Source: Algoriphagus oliviformis (GTDB lineage Bacteria; Bacteroidota; Bacteroidia; Cytophagales; Cyclobacteriaceae). From it: a DNA stretch of 64,000 bases. Each line of letters opens with the position of its first letter. The first letter of the stretch is position 1. The position numbers were made by a program, and so were the translations under genes. Below are positions 1 through 9,435 of this stretch, one piece after another. The notes under the pieces were generated by a model. The model had not been told where the DNA came from. It did no database searches and worked only from the letters and a program-made list of their open reading frames with translations. The DNA lies in contig NZ_JAFKCT010000009.1 in assembly GCF_017254915.1 (NCBI RefSeq), positions 1-64,000 of the forward strand. Reading direction: 5' to 3'.

Positions 1-112
1 ACATTGGAATTGAAACCAAGAATACCTGAACAACCAAAGAAGAAGAATCCATTGAAAACAGAAATTCTAACTCGATAATTGACAGAATAGTGACAACCAT
101 TTTCAGGCATAG

Positions 113-270
113 TCAGAGTATCAAGTAGCAAGTAGCTAGAACCAAGAACCAAGTAGGGAGTATCAAGTAGCTAGAGCCTAGAGACAAGAGCCAAGCGGGT
201 TGCAGAATAACCAATAACCACTTACTACTTACTGCTTACCACTCACCACTCACCAATTACCACAAACCAA
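113..270. repeat. low-complexity intergenic repeat tract
   Basis: This non-coding tract is built from short degenerate units. The unit AGTATCAAGTAG occurs at 117-128 and again at 159-170. Runs of the kind ACCAAGAACCAAG and CACTTACTACTTACTG follow. No credible gene lies between position 1 and the end of the phosphodiesterase gene at 274. Tracts like this are common between genes in Bacteroidota and carry no recognised function. Confidence 0.55.
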
Positions 271-273
271 CCA

Positions 274-1053
274 CTACTTCCCCTGGATCAGGCCGAAAAG
301 CAGTTCCGGCTCGTCGGTGGTGATGAAGTCGACTTTTTGGTCGAGCAGCCACTGCATGTCCTCGGGATTGTTGACTGTCCAGACATTGACGGTCAAGCCG
401 AGTTCTTGGGCTTCCTTGATCCACTCGGGCTTAGCCCTGACGATGCGGATGTTGTAGTCAAAACCGAAGAACCCCGCTTCTTTCAGTTCTGCGGGGGATT
501 TTTCGCCATTGAGGTAGGCGACATTGGCCTTCGGGTCGAGCTCAATGATCTTTTTGCCGGCCTCGTAGCTGAAGGTGATGTAGTCCACCCATTTTTCGGC
601 CTTCATGTCTTTGACGATCGCCACGCATTTGGCGGCCAGTTCCTCGCTGCGCGCCACGCTGATCTTGGAGGGCTTGACCTCGACGATCAGCTTGGTGCCG
701 TTTTGTTTCATGCCTCGCTTGAGGTATTCCTTGACCGTGGGGATTTTTTCGCCATTGGGAAGCTTTTTGCTCCGAAGCTCTTTGAAAGAAGTCGTCTCTA
801 TGGGCATTTCCAAAAAGTCCGCGTCGTGGTTGACCACAGGCACCCCGTCGGCAGTCATCCAGACGTCAAACTCGGAGCCCTCACACTGCAATCGCACGGC
901 CTCATTCAAAGAGGCAATCGAGTTTTGGGGAAGTCCGTTTGCTTTCCATGCACCGCGATGGGCGATGACGCTGTTTTTGTGGAAAGATCCTTGGGAAAAA
1001 GAAAGCGCGGTAGTCATGACCAAAGCCAGGCTGGCAAGAAGTAGTCGAAGCAT
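274..1053 (-). CDS. exported glycerophosphodiester phosphodiesterase
   Basis: Likely hydrolyses glycerophosphodiesters to glycerol-3-phosphate and an alcohol in the periplasm. The 259-residue length suits the compact UgpQ/GlpQ-type GDPD family. A signal peptide covers about residues 1-21. Family residues are visible: H32-R33 (HRGA), E61 and D63 as metal ligands (EFDVWMTADG), H76-D77, and E125 in VEVKPS. The usual PENT after HRG reads PQNS (42-45), a mild deviation. The gene appears monocistronic: the next gene on this strand starts at 3777 and ends 111 bp upstream of this start. Family is clear; the physiological substrate is not. Confidence 0.88.
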   Translation of the reverse strand: MLRLLLASLALVMTTALSFSQGSFHKNSVIAHRGAWKANGLPQNSIASLNEAVRLQCEGSEFDVWMTADGVPVVNHDADFLEMPIETTSFKELRSKKLPNGEKIPTVKEYLKRGMKQNGTKLIVEVKPSKISVARSEELAAKCVAIVKDMKAEKWVDYITFSYEAGKKIIELDPKANVAYLNGEKSPAELKEAGFFGFDYNIRIVRAKPEWIKEAQELGLTVNVWTVNNPEDMQWLLDQKVDFITTDEPELLFGLIQGK

Positions 1054-1164
1054 TTTGTTTTGGTTTTTGAAAAAGACAAAGTGAAGCCTAAAGTAGAAAA
1101 TCGGCCCAAATTGCCCATCCGGCTCCTATAATTTCACAGAAACTTCACGCTAGACGGCCGCTCT

Positions 1165-3777
1165 CTAGTCCCGGATCAGCCAAACCTCCGAGACGAGCGT
1201 GCCCCAACCCCCGGAGTTTCGCCACTGCTCCACCGTGACACGATCCCCGTTGGCGACGTCGTCGGACTTTTGAAACTGGATCACCAGCTCCCCGTCTTCG
1301 GTCAGCTTTGCGGGAATGTCAAACGTGAAAAAGTCGCTCATCTGGAGGGGCAGTTCCAAGTCGTCGGCAAGGATCTGTCCGTCGGCCAAGATCGACTCCG
1401 ACTGCTGGTTCATGCGCATGGCGTAGCGCTCCTGGTACCAGGGCCTGACGAGAGTCACGCGGATCTTGTAGCGTGCCTTGGGATCGAGGTCGCGGTAGCG
1501 CAGCGTCACACCCTGGGATTCGTCTTGGGTGAAGTGCATGGAGCGCTGGCTGGGACGGTTGCCTTCGGAAAGCATCTCCTGCAGGTAGGGCTGTCCATGG
1601 TCGTAAGGGTAGCCAAAGACCACATTGGGAGCGGAGTTGCCCGTGCCGAGGTTGTCGTAGCGACCGCCTTCGCCGGGGTTTTCGTAGTCCGTGATCAGGG
1701 AAATCAACTCCTCTCTTTCTTTTCCTTTGGCGGCGATAGCCCGCCGGACTTGGCGGTCGAGCCAAGCCAAGCCGATGAAATCGTGCTCCAGGTTGAAATA
1801 TCCCTCGCTTCTCGTGCCAAAGAGCTGGTCGCTTTCTTCTCCCAGTCTTTGGGCTTCCGCTTTCAAGGCGGTCATTTCCGGCGTTTCGTCTTTGGCTTTG
1901 CCCATCAAAAGAAGGGCCTGCTGAAGGCCTTGGTTCGAGGGTTCTTTTCGGACCAGGTTTTCGAGTTGGCTTTGGATGTCGCTTTGTTGGGTGACCATGA
2001 GCTGGATGTAGCGGTCGAGCGCGGCCTTTTGCATGTACATGCGCCAGAGCCAGTTGTCTTGGCTCCAGTTTTCCGGCATCAGCTTGCCCGCCTCGGCCAC
2101 CAGCTGGTAGTAGGAAAGTACGCCTTCCTTCTCGGGGAGAGGCTTTCCGGGGATTTCTTCCAGATTTTCTTCGAGCTGGAAGATCGCCTTCGCCATCAGT
2201 GGTGCCGCCTCTGGCCCAAACCAGTTTTTGGCGTATTCCGCCACCACGTCCTCGACGGAAGCACGGGGGTTCCAAAGCAGGCGCTGCCACATCCACTGGT
2301 TGAAATGGTCATGGTTGCCGGAAGAGTGGGTGATGTCACCGACCCCGTAGCGCATGAGATCGTCGAAAACCCGGTGGTATTGCCTTGGCCAGGCGAAGAA
2401 AGTCAGCCGATGATACACCTGGGTCAAATACTGATCCGGCCTACGTTCGTAGATGTCATGTCCCCAGTGGGGCGGCAGGTCGCCGTTCTTGTCGGCGCGC
2501 GGATACATCTGGATGTAGGCGTGCTGGGCGTATTTCCAGTGGGTGATTTCGTTGTAGAAGACCAGTCGGTGTCTGGCGGGCATTTGCCGGGTGATTTCCA
2601 TGGGATACAGTCCGTAGGGGCCGAAACCGGGATAGCGAAACAGGTCCATGCGGTGCGTTTGCCGATGGCCGGGCTGCCAAGTCGTCGCATCCGAACCCGG
2701 CCCATAGCCCCAGGCCCACAGCCAATTCCTAGGCTTCTCGTTGAGGTAGTCGAAGATGGCCTGATCGTCGGCATTGTCAAACTTCTGGTTGGTGAAGTAG
2801 ATCCGTGTCTCGGGATGATACTTGTGGAAAATGTTTGCCATATCCTCTACCAATCGAATGAAGGTCAGGCCATAGGGGTCGCAGCGGTCGCATTCGCAGC
2901 CCCCGCCGTCTCCGCCATGAAACTTCAGCAGATCGTAGTCCGGGGCTTCCTTGGCAAACCCCTCGAATTTCTCCAGCATGTAGGCCCGGGCAGCGGGCAC
3001 CGAAGGGCAGACATAGCCTTCCCTGCCAATGGACTCAAAGGCATTCCATTCCGGATTTTTGTTTTCGGGAGCCGTGTTCGCCCCGAACGCGCCCTGGGTC
3101 ATCAGGCCAAAGGACTTGATGAACGCATACATGGGACCCTCGTCCACGCTGAAGATGTTGGCGCCAGCCAAGGCATAGTCCAGAATGACGCGCTGGGTTT
3201 CCTCCTCAGTCCAGTTGCGGACTTTGGCCAGGCTTTTTGCCACGCCACTCTGCCCAAACTGCGTTCCCCGAATCTCAAAGGCGGGAGCAGTCCTGATTTG
3301 CAGGGACTCGGGGAGGAGGATTTCGCTTGGCTCGTATTTCAGCTGGCGCAAAAGTTCGCCTACAGCGTAGAGGCAGCCCCTGTCGTCGATTCCGGCGGCG
3401 AGAAGGGTGTTTTGGTCTAGGCGCTGGAGCAAAAATCCCTCCGGCCCTGGTGCGAGCTCGGTCAGCGGCTGGATGCGATACTTGGCAAACTGGGCCTGCA
3501 AGGCCGGGTGGTTTTCTGGCCTGCCCAAAAGAACCCTCAGCGCTTGTCCTTGCCCTTGGGTTGGGGCTTGGCCGACGGTGACTGTGATTCGGGACTTTTC
3601 CAAAATCCGTTCTTTCAGCAATACCGCCACCCGCTTTTCCACCGCTCCGGCATTTTCTCCCAAGACAATCTCCACCTGCCCATGCCTCTCAAGGCCAATG
3701 TCTTGTGCGTAGAGCTTTGCGAAGCAAAAGATCAGGGAACAAAGGCAGAGTAGGAGGTTTTTGGGCAGGGTTTTCAT
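1165..3777 (-). CDS. exported glycoside-hydrolase-like protein (GH67/GH20-type N-terminal fold)
   Basis: An 870-residue secreted protein with a signal peptide at about 1-24. Residues 30-165 resemble the alpha/beta N-terminal domain of alpha-glucuronidases and GH20 enzymes (ending in GIDDRGCLYAVGELLRQLKY). A TIM-barrel-like centre follows, carrying GGDGGGCECDRCDPYG with C294, C296 and C299. A CxCxxC motif like this also occurs in DUF4838-type proteins. A helical region and a beta-sandwich-like C terminus ending SEVWLIRD complete it. It is a divergent paralogue of the protein at 3952-6279, sharing the N-terminal and C-terminal modules. Activity on a plant or algal glycan is inferred; no catalytic pair could be assigned. 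Confidence 0.6.
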   Translation of the reverse strand: MKTLPKNLLLCLCSLIFCFAKLYAQDIGLERHGQVEIVLGENAGAVEKRVAVLLKERILEKSRITVTVGQAPTQGQGQALRVLLGRPENHPALQAQFAKYRIQPLTELAPGPEGFLLQRLDQNTLLAAGIDDRGCLYAVGELLRQLKYEPSEILLPESLQIRTAPAFEIRGTQFGQSGVAKSLAKVRNWTEEETQRVILDYALAGANIFSVDEGPMYAFIKSFGLMTQGAFGANTAPENKNPEWNAFESIGREGYVCPSVPAARAYMLEKFEGFAKEAPDYDLLKFHGGDGGGCECDRCDPYGLTFIRLVEDMANIFHKYHPETRIYFTNQKFDNADDQAIFDYLNEKPRNWLWAWGYGPGSDATTWQPGHRQTHRMDLFRYPGFGPYGLYPMEITRQMPARHRLVFYNEITHWKYAQHAYIQMYPRADKNGDLPPHWGHDIYERRPDQYLTQVYHRLTFFAWPRQYHRVFDDLMRYGVGDITHSSGNHDHFNQWMWQRLLWNPRASVEDVVAEYAKNWFGPEAAPLMAKAIFQLEENLEEIPGKPLPEKEGVLSYYQLVAEAGKLMPENWSQDNWLWRMYMQKAALDRYIQLMVTQQSDIQSQLENLVRKEPSNQGLQQALLLMGKAKDETPEMTALKAEAQRLGEESDQLFGTRSEGYFNLEHDFIGLAWLDRQVRRAIAAKGKEREELISLITDYENPGEGGRYDNLGTGNSAPNVVFGYPYDHGQPYLQEMLSEGNRPSQRSMHFTQDESQGVTLRYRDLDPKARYKIRVTLVRPWYQERYAMRMNQQSESILADGQILADDLELPLQMSDFFTFDIPAKLTEDGELVIQFQKSDDVANGDRVTVEQWRNSGGWGTLVSEVWLIRD

Positions 3778-3951
3778 GAGGATGCAGGAGCTTGGGAAAG
3801 CTTTGGTGGAGCCTTGGTTTCTGGAATAAACTACTGCTTTGGAAGAAAAATGGGCTATGGACTAGCCCAAAAACCGGATGCAGCGGTATTGGATACGAAA
3901 GCTTTCCAATCACCCTTTTGGGAGCGAGCGTCTCCCAGCTTCCCTTTGCCC

Positions 3952-6279
3952 ATGCGAATTAAAATAGCCTTTCTTTTCCTCAGTTTGATTTTGACGGCCA
4001 CGGCCGTCCAGGCGGCGTCGATCCCGGTCGGCAAGCTGAGCGTGCTCATCTCCGACGGTGTCAAGCCCCAAGTGCGGCAGTCGGCCTTGGAGATATTGCA
4101 GGAGGAAATCGGCAAGCGAAGCAAGACCAGCGTCAGCCCGATCACGCATTGGACCGAAGCGGGGAAGTTTACCGTCGCCCTGGCTTTGGCTAGCGATACG
4201 GAACTCGACGGAAAGCAGGTGCCTAGGCGCTCTGGGGAAAATTTGCCGGAGCTGCGGCCCGAGGGCTACCGACTGCTGTGGCAGGACAATGTGCTCTGGA
4301 TCATCGGGGCGGATTCCCGGGCATTGATCTTTGGGATAGGGGAGCTGCTCAGGACGGCCTCTTTTGCCAAAGGCCAACTCCTGATCGACGAGCGGCTGGA
4401 TGTCGCCTCCGCGCCGCAATATGCCCTGCGCGGGCACCAGATCGGCTACCGAAACACCGCCAATTCCTATGATGCCTGGACGGTGGAGCAGTACGACCAG
4501 TACATCCGCGAGTTGGCGCTTTTTGGCACCAATGCCATAGAAAACATCCCGCCTGACGGAGGCAATGACAACAGTCCGCATTTCAAGATTTCCCGCGAGG
4601 AAATGAATGTGAAGATGAGCGAAATCTGTGACAAGTATGATCTGGAGTACTGGATTTGGACTCCGGCCACGGTGGACTTGAGCGATCCGGCCATCCGGGC
4701 CAAGGAGCTGGACATCCACGAGGCCAACTATCCGAAAGTGCCCCGCCTGGACAATATCTTTTTCCCCGGTGGCGATCCGGGACACAACCATCCCCGGGAG
4801 GTGCTGCCTTTCCTGAAAGACCTCCACGCGCGGCTCGTGAAGTACCATCCCAATGCCGGAATCTGGATTTCCCTGCAGGGCTTCAGCGAGGAGCAGGTGG
4901 ATTATTTCTATCAATACCTGGAGCAACACAAGCCCACCTGGCTTCGTGGCGTCGTGTCTGGCCCCAGCAGCCCGCCGATCTCCGAGACGCGCTTTCGCCT
5001 GCCCAAGCAATACAAGCATAGAAGCTATCCCGATATCACGCACAATGTGCGCTGCGACTACCCCGTGCCCAATTTTGACCAGGCCTTTGCCCTGACCATC
5101 GGTCGCGAGGGCATCAATCCCATGCCGGTGTTTTATGCCGGGGTGCACAACAAATACGCGCCTTTTACCGATGGTTTTGTCTCCTACTCCGACGGCTGCC
5201 ACGACGATGTGAACAAGGTCATCTGGAGCCAAATGGGCTGGAATCCGGAAAAAGAAGTCCGCGACGTCCTGAGGGAATACGCCAACTTTTTCTTTGAGGC
5301 CAAAGTGGAGGAAGCGGCAGCCGAAGGCATCCTGGCCCTGGAGAGCAACTGGGGCGGATCCATCATCGACAATGGCGGCATCGCCCCGACGCTGGCGTAT
5401 TGGAAAGGCCTAGAATCGGCCAATCCCCAGCTGGGCGACAACTGGAGATGGCAGATGCTGGTGATGCGGGCCTACTACGACGCCTACGTTCGCCAGCGCA
5501 AGATCTACGAAACCGGACTGGAAAAGCAGGCCAACCAACTGCTCTTGGACTACGAAAAGCTGGGCATCGACGAGGCTATGACGCAGGCTCTGGAGCTGGT
5601 GAACCGGGCCGATACCCAGCCAATCGAAGGGGAATCGAGGAAGAAAATCGAAGAATACGCGCAGGCGCTTTTCGAATCCATTGGGCTGCAGACCAGCGTG
5701 GACAAGTACCAGGCGAGCAATTCCCAGCGGGGCTGTATCCTGGACTTTGTGGACTATCCGCTCAATAATCGCTGGTGGCTGGCCGATCAGTTTGACTCGG
5801 TGAGAAAAATGGGCACTGAGGCGGAAAAAATCGAGCAGCTCCAGCTGATCGCCAACTGGGAAAATCCCGGGCCAGGCGGCTACTACGACGACATTTCCAA
5901 CATCGCCAAGAGCCCGCATGTCACCACGACGGTGTACGATGCGGTGGACTTTGGCTGGTGGGACAATGGCTACAGCCGCTGGAGGCTATCCTCCCAAGTC
6001 TATCAGGTGAATCCCGAACTGGAATACGGGGATCTCGATCCCGATGCCCGCTACCTCATCCGGGTGACCGGTTCGGGCGATGCGCTGATCCGCGTGGACG
6101 GCAGACGCCTGGAGCCTTTGGTGTATGAAAAGGAACTGGGCGGGTTCAAGGAGTTTATCATTCCCAGGGATTTGGTGGGGGACGGCAAGATCTCGGTGAG
6201 CTTTGACCGGCCCGAAGAGTCGCACCTGCGCTGGAGAAATTACTCCAGGATTTCGGATGTGTGGCTGATCAGGAGGTAA
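3952..6279 (+). CDS. exported paralogue of the 1165-3777 glycoside-hydrolase-like protein
   Basis: Start chosen at ATG 3952, because the protein then opens with a clean signal peptide (MRIKIAFLFLSLILTATAVQA); the open frame upstream to 3814 has no signal. The mature protein of about 755 residues has the same order as its neighbour: alpha/beta domain (ADSRALIFGIGELLRTA), central barrel-like domain, helical part, and a C-terminal beta domain ending ISDVWLIRR. In place of the CECDRC motif it has GGDPGHNHPREV, so the active sites probably differ. The two genes are divergent with 174 bp between starts and may share a regulatory region. A glycan-processing role is inferred only from the fold. Confidence 0.6.
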   Translation: MRIKIAFLFLSLILTATAVQAASIPVGKLSVLISDGVKPQVRQSALEILQEEIGKRSKTSVSPITHWTEAGKFTVALALASDTELDGKQVPRRSGENLPELRPEGYRLLWQDNVLWIIGADSRALIFGIGELLRTASFAKGQLLIDERLDVASAPQYALRGHQIGYRNTANSYDAWTVEQYDQYIRELALFGTNAIENIPPDGGNDNSPHFKISREEMNVKMSEICDKYDLEYWIWTPATVDLSDPAIRAKELDIHEANYPKVPRLDNIFFPGGDPGHNHPREVLPFLKDLHARLVKYHPNAGIWISLQGFSEEQVDYFYQYLEQHKPTWLRGVVSGPSSPPISETRFRLPKQYKHRSYPDITHNVRCDYPVPNFDQAFALTIGREGINPMPVFYAGVHNKYAPFTDGFVSYSDGCHDDVNKVIWSQMGWNPEKEVRDVLREYANFFFEAKVEEAAAEGILALESNWGGSIIDNGGIAPTLAYWKGLESANPQLGDNWRWQMLVMRAYYDAYVRQRKIYETGLEKQANQLLLDYEKLGIDEAMTQALELVNRADTQPIEGESRKKIEEYAQALFESIGLQTSVDKYQASNSQRGCILDFVDYPLNNRWWLADQFDSVRKMGTEAEKIEQLQLIANWENPGPGGYYDDISNIAKSPHVTTTVYDAVDFGWWDNGYSRWRLSSQVYQVNPELEYGDLDPDARYLIRVTGSGDALIRVDGRRLEPLVYEKELGGFKEFIIPRDLVGDGKISVSFDRPEESHLRWRNYSRISDVWLIRR

Positions 6280-6289
6280 GGATGACAGA

Positions 6290-6346
6290 TGACCGGTGTC
6301 GGATGGATAATTGAAAGATTGAAAGATTGGAAAATTGGAAAATTGG
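6290..6346. repeat. short AT-rich tandem-like repeat
   Basis: Between the genes ending at 6279 and starting at 6404 lies a run of ATTGAAAG and ATTGGAAA units (about 6309-6345), preceded by GATGACAGATGACCGG. A related GACCG/CGGTC-rich run occurs near 13573-13595. This looks like dispersed intergenic repeat material rather than coding sequence. Confidence 0.45.
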
Positions 6347-6403
6347 GGCTGACATAAAGGAGTCGCTGATGGCCCAAGTGTCCTTTTTTTATAAAAGAAA
6401 AAG

Positions 6404-8674
6404 ATGAGAAAATCGATATTACTTGTTTCCGCGTTTGGGGTTTTGCTCTCGGCTTGCCAAAAGCCTGAGCGCCTGGCCAAATCCAAGCAGCCCGTCTATG
6501 AAGACGTGGCCTACCTGCAGGACTATGCGGTGAAGTACTATGCGGAGGGGGAAAACGTGGAGTTTAAAAAGGTGTTTACCGACCGGAATGAGGTTATCCA
6601 AATCCTCAGTTCCGAGGGACTTATGATCCCGGACAATGGGCATTTTCAGTATCCCGGCAAAATCCGAAAAGACCAGCGCTACCTCCTGATGGGCGACAAA
6701 AAAGTCGCGGATTTGCTTCTCCATGAAAACCAGTTCGTCTACCTGGACGGAGAGGCGGTCTTCAGCAACGCGTGGGCTGGAAAGCTTTTTTCCAGACACG
6801 GGATGCCCGAGGCAGACTTGGTCGTGGGCGGAAGGGATTTTACCTTTTTGGTAGCCTCAGGCGCTTCTTTTTCCCTAGTCCAAGACTCGAAGGTCTTGGC
6901 CAAAGGCGAAGTCGGCGCGGACATCTTGGACGGGAAATACGATGCAAAAGCTGGTGTGTTTTACCTCTTGACGGAGAAGTCGGTCATTCGTGTGGCTGCT
7001 TTGGGAGGGGAAAAGCAAACGGTGTACGAGGGGGCAAACCTCAGGGCTTTTGACCTGCTGGCTTCCGGCGGGTTCGTTGTGGCGCGCGGTGAGGGCTTCG
7101 TGATCCTCGATGCTGCTGGCCAGATGGATCAGCCTCTTCGCAGCAACCTGCCTTGGCCCGAGCTGACGGCCGTGCGGGAGATCGATGGGATGCTCTGGTT
7201 TGGCTCGACTCGCGGCGCTTTTATGCTCAAGGATGACGGCAAATTCAACTATTACTATGGAGAGCGCTGGCTGCCCGGAGAGCAGGTGGTGGACATTGCC
7301 GCTGGACCGGAAGGGTCGGTTTTGATCCTCACGGACAAAGGCCTCGGGCAGATCAGGTTTGAATGGATGACGCTGGAGGAAAAGGCCCTGCGCTACGAAA
7401 AGCAAGTGCGCCAGCGCCACATCCGCTACGGCATCAACAGTAACCTGAGCCGACTTAGCGGCCACGACTTGGCTACGGCGGAAAATGGACTGGCTGACAG
7501 CGACAACCTCTGGACCGGCATGTACTTGGGCAGCCAGCTGTTCCGCTACCTGGTGACCCAGTCCGAAGAGGCCAAGCAAAACTGCATCGAAACTTTCGAG
7601 GCCATGGAGCGCCTGCACCACATCACGGGGGTGAAAGGCCTTTTTGGGCGGACTTTTGAGCGCAGCGGACACTACGAGTTTCGCAAGGAGTACCGCACCT
7701 ATGTGGAGGATTTTTGGTACGAAGGCTACAACGACAACGTGAGTTGGAACCACTCCACCGATCCGGAATGGGACTGGAGGGCCAGCGCCAGCAGCGACCA
7801 GACGGTGGGGCAGATCTTTGCGCTGATCCTGATGGGCGAATACATGGACGACGAGGAATACCGCCAGCGTGCGATCACGCTGCTGGATGACATGATGGGC
7901 TACATCGTCGCAAACAACTACACGCTGGTGGATGTGGACGGCAAGCCCTCGCTTTGGGGCTTTTGGAATCCCGAGCACATCAACCGTTTCCAGCCTATGA
8001 TAGGCGACCGCAAGATCTATTCTTCCAATCTTGTCGCCTTCCTGCAGGCGGCCTACAAGCTGACCGGCAAGGAACTCTACAAGGAAAAGGCGCTGGATCT
8101 GATGCAAAACCACGGGTATCTGGAAAACCTCGCCCGGCCTTTCAAGGAAATCGGTCCAGCCCCGGCTGATGCGGACAACTGGAGCAAAATGCTCTCTGAG
8201 GAATGGAACCACAGTGACGACGAGATGTACTTCCTGGCCTATTGGGGTCTGTATCCCTACGCGCTGAATGACACGTTGAGAGAAGTGTATCGCGAGGCGA
8301 TCAAGGATCACTGGGAGTTTGAGCGGCCGGAGAAGAATGCCCTGTGGAATTTCTGCTATGCCATGACGGGAGCCGAGGACTTTGACCTAGAGGAGTCGGT
8401 GTGGCACCTGAAGGAATTTCCCCTGGACATGATCGAGTACAAAACCGAAAACAGCCATCGCAAGGACATCGTCCATGTGCCGGTCAACTTCTGGGGACAA
8501 AACACCTCGGAGGTCCTGCCGCCTGATGAACGCCCCGAGTTGAAGCATAACCGGAACCTGTTCACCCTCGACGCGCCGGACAGGAAGTCCGAACTGAGCG
8601 CGGGCGACACGTATCTGCTTCCTTATTGGATGGGCAGGTACTTGGGGGTGATCAGCGCACCGGTCAAAAGATAA
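6404..8674 (+). CDS. large lipoprotein, propeller-like N-terminal half and helical C-terminal half
   Basis: A 756-residue lipoprotein with a signal peptide and lipobox (LLSAC, Cys19). Residues about 60-320 contain beta-propeller-like strands with two-component-regulator-like phrases (GMLWFGSTRGAFML, GPEGSVLILTDKGLGQI). The remainder is rich in aromatic and helical segments (NLWTGMYLGSQLFRYL, WNPEHINRFQPM), suggesting an alpha/alpha-toroid like those of six-hairpin glycosidases and lyases. It follows the exported paralogue by 124 bp on the same strand and ends at a strong terminator, so the two may be co-expressed. I do not recognise a named family; surface glycan binding or cleavage is an inference. 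Confidence 0.5.
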   Translation: MRKSILLVSAFGVLLSACQKPERLAKSKQPVYEDVAYLQDYAVKYYAEGENVEFKKVFTDRNEVIQILSSEGLMIPDNGHFQYPGKIRKDQRYLLMGDKKVADLLLHENQFVYLDGEAVFSNAWAGKLFSRHGMPEADLVVGGRDFTFLVASGASFSLVQDSKVLAKGEVGADILDGKYDAKAGVFYLLTEKSVIRVAALGGEKQTVYEGANLRAFDLLASGGFVVARGEGFVILDAAGQMDQPLRSNLPWPELTAVREIDGMLWFGSTRGAFMLKDDGKFNYYYGERWLPGEQVVDIAAGPEGSVLILTDKGLGQIRFEWMTLEEKALRYEKQVRQRHIRYGINSNLSRLSGHDLATAENGLADSDNLWTGMYLGSQLFRYLVTQSEEAKQNCIETFEAMERLHHITGVKGLFGRTFERSGHYEFRKEYRTYVEDFWYEGYNDNVSWNHSTDPEWDWRASASSDQTVGQIFALILMGEYMDDEEYRQRAITLLDDMMGYIVANNYTLVDVDGKPSLWGFWNPEHINRFQPMIGDRKIYSSNLVAFLQAAYKLTGKELYKEKALDLMQNHGYLENLARPFKEIGPAPADADNWSKMLSEEWNHSDDEMYFLAYWGLYPYALNDTLREVYREAIKDHWEFERPEKNALWNFCYAMTGAEDFDLEESVWHLKEFPLDMIEYKTENSHRKDIVHVPVNFWGQNTSEVLPPDERPELKHNRNLFTLDAPDRKSELSAGDTYLLPYWMGRYLGVISAPVKR

Positions 8675-8706
8675 TATAGATAGTTAATGGGTAGTTTAAT
8701 TGGTTA

Positions 8707-8738
8707 AGTCCTTTCCCGTGTGGGAGAGGACTTTTTTT
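8707..8738 (+). terminator. intrinsic terminator after the 6404-8674 gene
   Basis: Stem GTCCTTTCCC / GGGAGAGGAC with a GTGT loop, followed by seven T residues. It lies 32 bp after the stop codon of the lipoprotein gene. Confidence 0.8.
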
Positions 8739-8761
8739 GTCAACTCGGGTGGGATTTTTTC

Positions 8762-9179
8762 ACCACAGAGAGCGGGAGAAATGGGGGCTCAATGGAGTCG
8801 TGGAGGTTTCGCCAAAACCCGTGGAGGATTGGGCTGGATTTTATGCGCTTCGCGCCGGGTTTACCACCGAGACGCTGAGGACGCAAAGGTTTCGCAGAGT
8901 TTTTCTCCTTTCCCTCCGTGCACTCAGTGGCAAATTTTCTTATTGGATTTTTAACCACAGAGAGCGGGAGAAATGGGAGGGGGTAAAAGTCTTGGGACGG
9001 AAGCAATTTTTTGTTTCCCCTCCATGGTAAGATGACGTATTCAAAGCCCCATCGGGGCGGCCGGTGAATAGCCTAGGGTTTTAACCCTAGGTTATGGTGT
9101 TGGGATGTTTGATGGGAAGTTTTGGCCGAAAGGAGCTCAATAAAAACCATCAGGTTTCGCCAAAACCCGTGGAGGATTG
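8762..9179. repeat. mosaic of dispersed intergenic repeats
   Basis: The 8675-9492 stretch has no credible gene but is full of repeats. A 24-bp direct repeat (begins ACCACAGAGAGCGG) lies at 8762-8785 and 8954-8977. A 28-bp direct repeat (begins AGGTTTCGCCAAAACCC) lies at 8804-8831 and 9152-9179. Between them are the hairpins GCCCC-ATC-GGGGC (9045-9057) and CCTAGGGTTTTAACCCTAGG (9072-9091), a layout known from dispersed REP-like elements in Bacteroidota. Confidence 0.65.
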
Positions 9180-9264
9180 AATCCTGTTTTTGCGCTACAT
9201 AGAGACTTCGCGAAGATTCCCACCCTTATCTCTGCGCCTTTTGCGAGAGAGGAAAAAAAACCCA

Positions 9265-9329
9265 CAGATCGGCACAGAAAAAAAACACGGATCAAGCACA
9301 GATTTGACACAATTTTCTGTGCCGATCTG
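9265..9329. repeat. 17-bp inverted repeat of the CACAGATCGGCAC family
   Basis: CAGATCGGCACAGAAAA at 9265-9281 is exactly mirrored by its complement at 9313-9329, with a 31-bp spacer that itself contains CACGGATCAAGCACAGAT. The arms resemble in wording the hairpin at 9436-9479, suggesting one repeat family. Confidence 0.7.
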
Positions 9330-9435
9330 CCTTTTGGCCACTCAGGGCTAGAGGGGAAAGGGGGGAGCGGTAGGACAGGGCTGTTGTTCTTAGCGCCTTC
9401 GTGTCTTCGTGGCAACTAATCTCCTTTGAAAAAAA

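Noticed and set aside
1270..3420. Long open frame antisense to the 1165-3777 gene
   Set aside because: It has no family features, and the opposite strand encodes a full exported protein with signal peptide and motifs; GC-rich coding DNA often leaves antisense frames open.
8762..9179. CRISPR-like spacing of direct repeats
   Set aside because: There are only two copies of each repeat, unequal spacing, no constant repeat-spacer pattern and no cas genes.
9177..9419. 80-residue open frame in the repeat region
   Set aside because: It is made from the inverted repeats and basic low-complexity sequence; no coding signal.
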